This document shows positions 25,646 to 33,365 of a DNA stretch of 64,000 nucleotides, one piece after another (the first letter of the stretch is position 1; each line of letters starts with the position of its first letter). This DNA comes from Streptomyces spinoverrucosus (GTDB lineage Bacteria; Actinomycetota; Actinomycetes; Streptomycetales; Streptomycetaceae). The stretch spans positions 3,985,001 to 4,049,000 of the forward strand of contig NZ_JADPZX010000001.1 of the NCBI RefSeq assembly GCF_015712165.1, written 5' to 3'. A program made the position numbers and the translations under genes. The notes under the pieces were generated by a model. That model had not been told where the DNA came from and made no database searches. It worked only from the letters and a program-made list of their open reading frames with translations.

Positions 25646-25666
25646 CGCGCTCTCAGCTTGGGAAGC
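25646..25666. repeat. Decayed tRNA-Gly att core (third copy)
   Basis: 21 bases identical to the inner part of the att sites at 30482-30502 and 45196-45216 (anticodon region of tRNA-Gly). Flanking bases to the right (CCGCTGACCTGC near 25692) also resemble those right of the 30455 copy. The tRNA 3' end to the left is lost. Confidence 0.7.
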
Positions 25667-25775
25667 GACGGCGCTTGCACGGCCGGATGGCCGCTGACCT
25701 GCGCTGATTCGTCGTGCTGGCACCATTGCGTGCGGCCTGATCACACCGCTATTGACCGTGGTTGTCCGCTCTTAC

Positions 25776-25793
25776 GGGCACGCTATGGGCACG
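25776..25793 (+). repeat. Arm-site-like repeats of the older element
   Basis: GGGCACG at 25776-25782 and 25787-25793, period 11, about 110 bases right of the decayed core. The younger element has TCTGGCACG twice with period 11 at about the same distance (30609-30628). Confidence 0.55.
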
Positions 25794-25971
25794 TGGCGTG
25801 AAGACCGGTGGGCAGGGCGCGTGCACGGAGGGGTGCTGTGTTGGACGGGGCTCGGTCGGACGTCCAGTTGGATAACGCCTTCGCACGTGCACAGGGATGG
25901 GTGAAGCCCGTTTTACGTTGCAAGGCCGACGGTCACCGCTTCCTCGGAAACGGTCGACGCCGGCCGTTGGT

Positions 25972-26394
25972 TCATTTCCCGGCTTCGGGGCCGTACCACT
26001 GGAGCGCCTGACCGGTGACGGCGGCGATGCACTCGAAGTCCCGGTCGCGGTGCAGCAGCGTCAGTCCCTGCAACTCGGCCGTGGCGGCCACCACGAGATC
26101 GACGGCTCCGGCACTGCGGTGCTGTCCGCGCTGGGTGAGGACCTCCTGGACCCGCCAGGCGCGGTCGTAGGCACGGTCGTCGACCGGCACCCACCCGAAG
26201 AGCAGGCGCATGTCCTCGATGCCTTGTGCCCGGTCGGCGGCGGAACGCGCGCTGTAGAAGAATTCCAACTCGGTGACGGGGCAGGTGGCGATGAGCCCGG
26301 CAGCGGCCGCCTGGTCCCATCCGAACTGCTCGGCGTCGCCGCGCAGCATACGGGCGAGCGCGCTGGTGTCGATCAGGTATTGCGCGGCGTTCAC
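25972..26394 (-). CDS. vapC: VapC-type PIN-domain toxin
   Basis: 140 aa with PIN acidic residues: Asp9 in YLIDTSALARML, Glu in VTELEFFYS, Asp in AGAVDLVVAATA and Asp in HRDRDFECIA. Probably an RNA endonuclease. GTG start overlaps the antitoxin stop (GTGA at 26391-26394). It lies inside the older island segment. Confidence 0.9.
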   Translation of the reverse strand: MNAAQYLIDTSALARMLRGDAEQFGWDQAAAAGLIATCPVTELEFFYSARSAADRAQGIEDMRLLFGWVPVDDRAYDRAWRVQEVLTQRGQHRSAGAVDLVVAATAELQGLTLLHRDRDFECIAAVTGQALQWYGPEAGK

Positions 26395-26606
26395 CGGCGG
26401 TAGTTTCCTTTGTCCTCGAAGAGATCGAGGTCGAAGGCGCCTTCTTCCGCCGACGCCCGCAGGCGGGTGAGTGCCAGGGCTCGCCGCCGGTTCTCCAGCA
26501 CCTCGCGCAGGGCGGTGTTCACCGTCTCCTTCTTGGTGCTGGTGCCGAGGGCCTTGGCCACGTCCGCGACCAGCTGGTCGTCGAGGTCGATCACAGTTCG
26601 ACTCAT
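26391..26606 (-). CDS. vapB: VapB-type antitoxin
   Basis: 71 aa: N-terminal ribbon-helix-helix (SRTVIDLDDQLVADVAKALG, then TKKETVNTALREVL) and an acidic tail (FDLDLFEDKGNYRR) of the kind that wraps a PIN toxin. ATG at 26606 follows GGAGG. Promoter with TATAAT is just upstream. Confidence 0.9.
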   Translation of the reverse strand: MSRTVIDLDDQLVADVAKALGTSTKKETVNTALREVLENRRRALALTRLRASAEEGAFDLDLFEDKGNYRR

Positions 26607-26640
26607 GAATGCACCTCCATGGATATCATTGATGCTACCG

Positions 26641-26646
26641 ATTATA
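26641..26646 (-). promoter_or_regulatory. Consensus -10 box of the vapBC operon
   Basis: TATAAT on the minus strand, 35 bases before the vapB start and rare in this GC-rich context. No TTGACA-like -35 is at standard spacing. Confidence 0.55.
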
Positions 26647-26699
26647 TCGAGCGTCGTCGCCTCGGCCGCTGTGTGCGGTACGCACTTCGGGCGGGCTGA

Positions 26700-27115
26700 C
26701 GGTGATTGCCTGCCCGACGTCGGCGAGACGGGTGGTCCCACTGCTCAGCCGTTCCGCGAGCCGGTACTTCCTCGCGGAGTCGGTGGTCGGTCGGAAACGG
26801 ATCCACGGCAGTACGTGCTCCGGGCTGAGGGCAAGCCCGGGTCGTCCCCGCGCGGTACCGGATCGCGGCTTCGCCGAGGTCTTTCCATTCCTTCACGCGC
26901 CGTCGCGCAGCCTCGCACTCCTGGAGAAGGGCGGTCCACGCGGGCCATGGCCGACCTGCGGGAGTCAGAAGCGCAGCAGGATATCTGCCCGGTGCCCACG
27001 CGGCCGTCCGTCTCCCAGCCACCCCGCAGGTCCGGCTCTTCCGCGAGGCGTCACCCACCAGGAGGCGCTCCACCAGTACCGTCTTCCCTGATCCGGCCTC
27101 TGCGGGGGTTGCCCA
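26700..27115 (-). pseudogene. Degenerate P-loop protein remnant
   Basis: One frame reads WATPAEAGSGKTVLVERLLV (Walker A codons at about 27080-27094), which resembles the N-terminus of LuxR/STAND ATPases. Another frame farther along reads VLPWIRFRPTTDSARKYRLA. Neither has an intact gene around it. I see no functional gene in this 570-base gap. Confidence 0.3.
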
Positions 27116-27174
27116 GGCGGCCGGTGGGGATGCGCTCGGCCATCCGCGTCATCCCCACGAGCCTCCGCGCGTCC

Positions 27175-29517
27175 TCACACCACAGCGCCTGAATCCCGCG
27201 CCCGCCCGCGTCGCTCCAGCGGACTGCGCGCCCCGTTGTCCTCGCTGCGCCCGGGGCGCGCCGGCGGCGCCGGGTGGCTGCCTTCGAGCTGCACGGCGAT
27301 CGGCACGGCAGTGAAGACCGTCGACGCCATACCGATCACCACGCCGGCGATCAGCGCCACTGAGAAGTCCGCGAGCGAGTCACCGCCGAGCACGGCCAGG
27401 GCTGCCAGGATGAACAGCGCGCCCATACCGGTGTTCACCGTGCGCGGCAGAGTCTGGATGACGGCCTTGTTCGCGGTGGCTTCCAGGTCCGCCGCCGGTT
27501 CGCGGTGGCGCGCCTCGCGCACTCGGTCGAAGACGACGACGGTGTCATTGACGGAGTACCCGATGACCGTGAGCAGGGCCGCCAGGAAGACGCTGTCGAC
27601 GGGCTTGCCGAGCCAGGCGAACAGGCCCACCACAAGCAGCACGTCGTGCACCATGGCCGAGACCGCCGCGGCGGCGAACGTCCACCGGAACCGCACGCTG
27701 AGGTAGATCAGCTGGGCCGCGACGGCGATGCCGAGCGCGATGAGCGCGTGCCGGCGCAGTTCGTCGCCGAGGCTCGGGCCGATCAGCTCGTCCCGCTCGA
27801 CGGTCACCTCCCCGCCCTCATTCGCCAGCGCCGTTCTGATCGTGTGCTGCTGGTCGTTGCTCAGCTCACCGGTGCGTACCGAGATGTCCCCGTTCCCCGA
27901 CTCCTGCACCACTGCGCGGGGGAACCCGGCGTCCGTGACCGCCGCCCGTGCCGTGTCCACGTCGACGGGCCTGCTGGTGCTGTACTCCACCAGGCGCCCG
28001 CCGGTGAACTCCACCCCGAAGTCCAGGCCGCGCAGGCCGATTCCGGCGACGGCGACCACGATCAGCAGCGCGCTGAGGCCGAGCCAGCGGCGCCGGTGGT
28101 GCACCAGGCGGGGTTTGCGGTGCGCGAGCCAGGCACGCACCCGGCCGGTGGAGGTGATCCCGGTCAGACCGGGCCGGTTACGCACGAAGCGGCGCCGGAT
28201 CGCGAAGTCGGCGATGACCCGGGTGATCACCAGGGCCGAGATCATCGAGACCAGGACACCGATGGAGAGCGTGACGCCGAAACCCTTGACGGGTCCGGTC
28301 GCGAAGAAGAAGAGCAGCCCGGACGCGAGCAGCGTGGTCACATTCGAGTCGACGACCGCGCTCCAGGTCTTTCCGAAGCCGGTGCGCAGCGACTTGTCCA
28401 GATGCGCCGAGGCCGACTTCAGAGCGCGGACTCCCAGATACTCCTCGCGGGCACGCTCGAAGACCAGCACGTTCGCGTCCACTGCCATGCCGATCGCCAG
28501 GACGAAACCGGCGAGTCCGGGCAGTGTCAGGGTCGCGCCCAGGGCGACCAGTGCGGCGTAGGAGATCAGCGAGTACAGCGCGAGCGCGATGGTGGCCATG
28601 GCGCCGAGCAACCGGTAGACGACGAGGATGAACAGCCCCGTCAGGGCGAGCCCGATGATCGCGGCCTGGGTGCTGGCGGCGATGGCGTCGGCACCGAGCG
28701 TGGGGCCGACGGTGCGCTGCTCCACGACCTCTACGGGCACCGGCAGCGCACCGCCCTTGACGAGCGCTGCCAGCTCGCGAGCCTCTTCCCGGCCGAAGCC
28801 GCCGGTGATCTGCGTGGAGCCGCCGGAGATGCCGACCTTGCACGCAACGTCCGCGTTGACGCCGGGCGCCGAAAGGACCTTGCCGTCCAGGACGATGGCG
28901 ACGCGCCGCTCGGGGGCGCCCTGCGGGGCACAGGCAGCCGCCCCGGTGATCCGTGCCCAGTCCTTGCCTGCCTGCCCGTGGAAGGCGAGGTTGACCATCC
29001 AGCCCGACATCGTCTGCTGGTCGAGCACCGCCTCGGCGTCCTTGACGCCCTCGCCGGTGAGGGCGGTGGGCCCGAGCTTGAGGAACGCCCCCTTCTGGTC
29101 GGGGTCGGCCAGGGTGCGCGAGCCGTCCCCGGCCGGCTTCCCCTTGTTCTCGTCCTGCTTGTCCGTCACGCCCTGCACCGGGTGGACGGTCAACTGCGCG
29201 GTACGGCCGATGACTTCGGCGGCCTCGCGCGGGTCCTGAACGCCGGGCAGCTCGACGAAGATCCGCTGCTGTCCCGACCGGTACAGGCTCGGCTCGGACA
29301 CACCGAGCGCGTCGATCCGCTGGCGGAGCACCTCCAGGGCCCGCTGGGTCGATTCGGGATCGGCCTCGACGATGGGTGAGTCCTTGGTCTCCAGGACGAT
29401 CTGGGTGCCGCCGCGCAGGTCGAGGCCGAGGCGGGCGGACTGAGTGAGAGCGAAGAAGAGCGCGGCGGCGATCACACCTAGGGCGACGATCGCCCGCCAC
29501 ATGGGCGCGCGAGACAT
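27175..29517 (-). CDS. secDF: Fused SecD-SecF protein translocase subunit (accessory copy)
   Basis: 780 aa. The SecD half (1 to ~470) has LGLDLRGGTQIVLET, the P1 domain and AIGMAVDANVLVFER. The SecF half (~490-745) has GLDFGVEFTGGRLVEYSTSR and VIGYSVNDTVVVFDRVRE. It uses the proton gradient to pull proteins through SecYEG. Streptomyces normally carries separate secD and secF genes elsewhere, so a fused copy between att sites looks acquired. ATG at 29517 with GGAG. Charged Pro/Arg tail. Confidence 0.92.
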   Translation of the reverse strand: MSRAPMWRAIVALGVIAAALFFALTQSARLGLDLRGGTQIVLETKDSPIVEADPESTQRALEVLRQRIDALGVSEPSLYRSGQQRIFVELPGVQDPREAAEVIGRTAQLTVHPVQGVTDKQDENKGKPAGDGSRTLADPDQKGAFLKLGPTALTGEGVKDAEAVLDQQTMSGWMVNLAFHGQAGKDWARITGAAACAPQGAPERRVAIVLDGKVLSAPGVNADVACKVGISGGSTQITGGFGREEARELAALVKGGALPVPVEVVEQRTVGPTLGADAIAASTQAAIIGLALTGLFILVVYRLLGAMATIALALYSLISYAALVALGATLTLPGLAGFVLAIGMAVDANVLVFERAREEYLGVRALKSASAHLDKSLRTGFGKTWSAVVDSNVTTLLASGLLFFFATGPVKGFGVTLSIGVLVSMISALVITRVIADFAIRRRFVRNRPGLTGITSTGRVRAWLAHRKPRLVHHRRRWLGLSALLIVVAVAGIGLRGLDFGVEFTGGRLVEYSTSRPVDVDTARAAVTDAGFPRAVVQESGNGDISVRTGELSNDQQHTIRTALANEGGEVTVERDELIGPSLGDELRRHALIALGIAVAAQLIYLSVRFRWTFAAAAVSAMVHDVLLVVGLFAWLGKPVDSVFLAALLTVIGYSVNDTVVVFDRVREARHREPAADLEATANKAVIQTLPRTVNTGMGALFILAALAVLGGDSLADFSVALIAGVVIGMASTVFTAVPIAVQLEGSHPAPPARPGRSEDNGARSPLERRGRARDSGAVV

Positions 29518-29579
29518 GAGTTCTCCACGATGGGCAGGCAGACGGAACCGACGTCTGCGCCGGGCGCGGAGGCGAACGG

Positions 29580-29978
29580 TCAGGCGTCGATACGGACTTC
29601 AGTGCTCCACCGCGACGGCGGCCCGCGCGGCCGACACACGTGCCCGCCCCGGCCCGCTCCCGCGGCCGAGACCACCACGGCCACGGCAGGACCGCCGACA
29701 GCGCGGTGCGGGGCTGCCTCCCCGGCGCCAGGGCCCAGGAAGCCGTGGATCGGGTACGGCACGGCGGGGGCGTGGGCGGGCGCGGGGTGCGCCACGGTGA
29801 CGGGTCGCTGCACGTCGGCGGTCGCGGACGCCTGCGCGGTCGCCGTCGCGGCCGTGCCCGTCGAGGACAGGCGGGACGACGACTTGGCCGACACCGGCAG
29901 GAGGAAGGTCAGGACCGCGAGCAGCGCGGAGAGCACGACGGTGGCCGGACGCGTGGGGTGTGCGCGGTGCTGCTGCAC
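29580..29978 (-). CDS. Small exported or membrane protein before secDF
   Basis: 132 aa from a GTG, with one hydrophobic segment (TVVLSALLAVLTFLLPVSA) that ends in a signal-peptidase-like site, then Ala/Thr/Pro-rich sequence. No family recognised. It lies about 60 bases before secDF in the same direction. The ribosome site is weak, so the start is uncertain. Confidence 0.5.
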   Translation of the reverse strand: MQQHRAHPTRPATVVLSALLAVLTFLLPVSAKSSSRLSSTGTAATATAQASATADVQRPVTVAHPAPAHAPAVPYPIHGFLGPGAGEAAPHRAVGGPAVAVVVSAAGAGRGGHVCRPRGPPSRWSTEVRIDA

Positions 29979-30424
29979 GCCTCTTGCCCCCGGTCAAGTC
30001 GTCGTACCAAATCAGCAGTTGGGCACTGCGAGCCGACGCTCGGCTCGTCCGGCCATCAGTGACACGAACGCCGTCGGGCGCCCGGAGGTTCCCGACTCAC
30101 CGCAGGAAGATTGCAGTCGGCTGCCTGCGCGCCGGTGCGCCGGTGAAGGCGGCACGCAAGTGCGGGGAAGGACGTAGGGCGCGGCGGAGGTATGGCCCCC
30201 TGAGCCCGTGCCGCCGCACCTCGGCAGCCGGAGTCGGTTACGCCCCTTCTTTCAGACGGGGTTCCGCAGAGGGGCGGGTGATGGCGCGATCACCGCCAGG
30301 TGATGACGATGTTCCGTCCGCTTACTTGATAGTGACCAGGCACTCGTGCCGTACGCGGATATCGGGAAGGCGGATGAGCTCGGTTTTGCCGTGGCGCATC
30401 CCGGGTCGGCAGGCCCAGGAAAAC
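29979..30424. other. Non-coding junction of the two island parts
   Basis: About 445 bases with no supported gene. Contains ACTTGACCGGG on the minus strand near 29994, also seen at 15737. Ends at the terminator and att site of the younger element. Confidence 0.5.
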
Positions 30425-30451
30425 AAACCCCAGGCCACTGACCTGGGGTTT
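30425..30451. terminator. Hairpin next to attL
   Basis: AAACCCCAGG (30425-30434) pairs perfectly with CCTGGGGTTT (30442-30451). It holds the position that a tRNA-Gly terminator would occupy after the displaced tRNA 3' end, and resembles the one at 45139. Confidence 0.8.
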
Positions 30452-30454
30452 CAT

Positions 30455-30503
30455 CATGGAGCGGGTGACGAGAATCGAACTCGCGCTCTCAGCTTGGGAA
30501 GCT
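30455..30503 (-). repeat. attL: displaced 3' half of tRNA-Gly
   Basis: 49 bases identical to 45169-45217, ending within the anticodon stem. It is only the 3' half of the tRNA, so it is not a working gene. Confidence 0.9.
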
Positions 30504-30608
30504 TGGGTTCTACGGGCTCGATAGCCCCGCTGACCTGCTGTCGAGCCGCGTCATGACCTGAGGGCGCCTCTGGGTGGTGACCGCTGTTCCCCGTGGTTCC
30601 CTGCAGTA

Positions 30609-30628
30609 TCTGGCACGGGTCTGGCACG
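30609..30628 (+). repeat. Putative integrase arm sites, left
   Basis: TCTGGCACG at 30609-30617 and 30620-30628 (period 11). The same pair, same period, is at 45092-45111 in the integrase 3' end. In the circular form the two pairs would flank the att core. Confidence 0.6.
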
Positions 30629-30649
30629 GGGCGCGTTCAGGCGGGTTGG

Positions 30650-31138
30650 TCAGTCGCGCCGCGAACCCGGCACGCCGATAACGGATCCGAGATCGGTGGA
30701 GGCGGTCAACGAGTGGGCCGCGGCCCTGAGGTCGTTCTCCCATCCCGGGAGTTCGTCCGGTTCCATCCATTCGCTGTAGTCCGCTGCGACGGAGAGGAAC
30801 TGTGTCTCCTCCGGTGTGAGGGCTGCGACCGTCATCGACAGCCGGTTGGCTACGTCCATGGGGCCCAGCTCGCTTTTCGCGAGACCGAACGCGAGGTTCA
30901 CGAGGAGCCAGCGGCCGGCTGTCTCCTCGTCGGGAAGGGGTATGCCGAGTTCGTTCAGGGCTTGGACGTACAGTTCACGGATCTCGGTCTCGTCGCTCCT
31001 GCGTGGCAGGCCGGCCAGTTCGCGCAGGGCGGGGGAATCACGCCCGTCGACGAGCGCATGAGCAGCGAGCATCGGGAGCTCCTCGGGTGGGAGTACCTCC
31101 GCCACATACCGCCAAGCGCTGTGCTGCAACCGGTCCAT
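30650..31138 (-). CDS. Hypothetical protein, element cargo (162 aa)
   Basis: Helical, acidic protein starting MDRLQHSAWRYVAEVLPPEE. I do not recognise it. Blocks such as LLVNLAFGLAKSELGPMDVA and SVAADYSEWMEPDELPGWEN suggest a soluble alpha-helical fold, perhaps an adaptor or immunity type protein. It is the first gene inside attL. Separate from the next cargo gene by 430 bases. Confidence 0.65.
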   Translation of the reverse strand: MDRLQHSAWRYVAEVLPPEELPMLAAHALVDGRDSPALRELAGLPRRSDETEIRELYVQALNELGIPLPDEETAGRWLLVNLAFGLAKSELGPMDVANRLSMTVAALTPEETQFLSVAADYSEWMEPDELPGWENDLRAAAHSLTASTDLGSVIGVPGSRRD

Positions 31139-31567
31139 ACGCCCATCGTGAGAGCAACGAGCCATCCTGGCCACCTGATTACTGTTCTGGCCTCGGCTTC
31201 TTTTTGCCCTTGGGTTTACCGGGGATCTCGGTGACCTGCGCGTCACCTGTCCAGGGGCGGTGCGCCTGGTGGTCGTCGTTGGTCGTAGGCACCGGCTTCC
31301 TCGCTGCCGTGCAGACAACGGCTCCGGAGGGCGCTTCGGTACGAGGTGAAGAAGCTGATCAGGGCCCTATGGGAGCGGGGCAGGGTTGGTCCTGTCCACA
31401 GATAGTCCATAGTGCGCCGACATCCGCGTTAGGAGTTCGATCAGCGGGTGTCCTAAGCGGCGTCACACGGACCCACTAACTTGGCCCTGGTCCCGCGCGC
31501 GGCACGGCTACTAGCCTCCGCGTCGGAGTAGTTAGGCGCCTCGGCCGCCGTGAAGCCCGATCGTGAG
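31139..31567. other. Intergenic in cargo region, no gene seen
   Basis: About 430 bases of lower GC. No frame with codon bias, no convincing hairpin. It presumably holds the promoter of the gene at 30650. Confidence 0.45.
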
Positions 31568-32941
31568 CTACCAAGTCATTTTGGTTGCGCCAGCAACAAG
31601 TAGTTTCTGTGCCAGGTACTTCACGAGCTCAATGTCCCACACGAGTTGCTCGGCCTCCTTGGAGAAGGGCATCAAGAGGTCCTTTGTAGTCTCGCCGATC
31701 TCCTCCTTCGTGTGAACGATGCGGCATCGGATGTCATAAACCCGGTTAGCCACCTGGCTTATCAGGTCACTATTCTTGTCCGTTAGGTGGACGCATGCGA
31801 CATCTCGAATTGCCTTCTTATCTGTCACGTGCGCATGAAGTTTTTCGTTAGACTCAATGAATTCTCGTAGGTGGTCCTCAGGCACGCATGCACGGAGCGC
31901 TGCTTTCAGTTGCTCGCGCTCAGTCCCGAACCCCTTTCCGGATCGACTGGCGAGTGCAAGAATCCTGGCAAGTTGGACATCGTCATCCGGCTCAAAACGT
32001 GGATCCCTTAGCTCTTGCCGAAGCCTGTCCAGCGCGTCTCGGCGGCTATATGCAGGAAAATAAAACTCCAACACTTGATAATAGGCCAGATACTCAAGAA
32101 GCGGGAGTCTTGCGGATGATCTGCCGTACCAGTAGAGGCTCATCGCCTTTTCGTCGTACTGAGCCTTCGGTGTGCGAACGGCTGGTTGGCTCTGGGATGC
32201 TGAGCGGGTGTTGAGAAAGCGGCGGCGATTGATTCCGCGTCCATAATCGGCGATACGCAGGCCAATGTCATACCTCGTGTCCAGTTCAAAGAAGACTGAA
32301 TCGGATACCTTCTGAAGCAGACGGACAAGGTCGTCGTGTCGGTTGATCGAAACATTCGCAATGTTCAGGGTGATGGATCCGACTCCTCGCGGGCTACGGC
32401 AGAAGATGCCGAACCGGTCGCTAGCGGTTCCGATCTCGATTGAGCAGCCATTCGAGAGATCGTCCGGGAATCTTAGAAACCAGGCATTTTCGTTTCTCGT
32501 GCTCCGCTCTACTTGGAATAGGGCGACTTCGTCTAGCTCCTCCTCGTTGATGTCCAAGGTGGCACTGGATGCGAGCCTTACTCCAGGGAGCTGTTGCACT
32601 CGCCGTAGCCCTGCTTCGGTGGAAAGGGCAACGATCCCTGCCTCGACCCTGTTTTCATCGTCGAAATAACAAGCATCCCATGAAGCCAGGTATTTAACCG
32701 AGGCGTAAGAGTGATTTAGAAATCTTTGGCAACTGTTCTTGTCTAGGACCCTCCGTCTTTTTTCCCTCCCGTTGGGCATTTCTAGGGTGAGGTACAGATC
32801 TTCTTCCTTAAGGAGGAACCAATCATGCGGAATGCCGGACTTGGCGGCGTCATCCGCTAGCAAAACCCGAGGGTCGTCGGGTAGCAGGCGCTGCCGTGCA
32901 AGATCGATGGGGTTATTTGCGTTGCTTTTTTCGGAACTCAC
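31568..32941 (-). CDS. Low-GC cargo protein with HEPN-like C-terminus (candidate defence gene)
   Basis: 457 aa, GTG start with GGGAGG five bases upstream. GC is clearly below that of its neighbours, with A/T-ending codons, so it came from another host. The N-terminal 200 residues are beta-rich and unrecognised. The C-terminal part has LLEYLAYYQVLEFYF and then an R-x4-H motif (RCRIVH, about 405-410) followed by LLMPFSKEAEQLVWDIELVK, as in HEPN ribonuclease domains of abortive-infection proteins. RNase and phage-defence roles are inferred from motif and location only. Confidence 0.65.
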   Translation of the reverse strand: MSSEKSNANNPIDLARQRLLPDDPRVLLADDAAKSGIPHDWFLLKEEDLYLTLEMPNGREKRRRVLDKNSCQRFLNHSYASVKYLASWDACYFDDENRVEAGIVALSTEAGLRRVQQLPGVRLASSATLDINEEELDEVALFQVERSTRNENAWFLRFPDDLSNGCSIEIGTASDRFGIFCRSPRGVGSITLNIANVSINRHDDLVRLLQKVSDSVFFELDTRYDIGLRIADYGRGINRRRFLNTRSASQSQPAVRTPKAQYDEKAMSLYWYGRSSARLPLLEYLAYYQVLEFYFPAYSRRDALDRLRQELRDPRFEPDDDVQLARILALASRSGKGFGTEREQLKAALRACVPEDHLREFIESNEKLHAHVTDKKAIRDVACVHLTDKNSDLISQVANRVYDIRCRIVHTKEEIGETTKDLLMPFSKEAEQLVWDIELVKYLAQKLLVAGATKMTW

Positions 32942-33047
32942 GTGTGCCTCCCCAAGAGAGGGCTAGATTACCGGCGCGATGAGCTGTTCGCCTCCGATAC
33001 TCGGAGGTCGGCGGAACGGGTTTGGCCGGTGGCCTGCCCGGTCTGGG

Positions 33048-33144
33048 GTCGAGCATGACCAGGGGGCCGTACGCTGGTTGGCAACTCGGGCAGGCTTTGG
33101 ACCTGCCCGCAATGTGCACGAGTGGCCCCCTGGTCTTGCTCGAC
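33048..33144. repeat. Large inverted repeat with nested hairpin
   Basis: 21-bp arms at 33048-33068 and 33124-33144 differ at one base. Inside lies CGGGCAGG (33087-33094) / CCTGCCCG (33102-33109). The element has no other explained origin or transfer locus on this side, so it could be a replication, transfer or structured RNA site. Confidence 0.75.
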
Positions 33145-33365
33145 GCGGGACCCGGACCGGGGAGGTGGCTAAAGCCGTGGAGCCGACCGGCCCCAGCCAC
33201 AGCGGGTTTCCCTCCTCGCCCGCATGCACGCAGCGCGCCGCCTGGCGCGGCCAGCCGGGGCGAAGACAGGAGGCAGGCCGCGCCGCAGAGGCGGCGTGCG
33301 CCCGCGCCGTGCGCGGGCCTTGAACCCGTGAAGAAGGTTGTTACTCAGGAGCCCTCTGTGATGCG

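Noticed and set aside
27505..29379. 624-codon plus-strand frame opposite secDF
   Set aside because: Shadow frame rich in Arg/Asp/Gly/His; SecDF motifs on the minus strand are unambiguous.
30455..30503. Second tRNA-Gly gene
   Set aside because: Only the 3' half is present; acceptor 5' strand, D-arm and half of the anticodon arm are missing.
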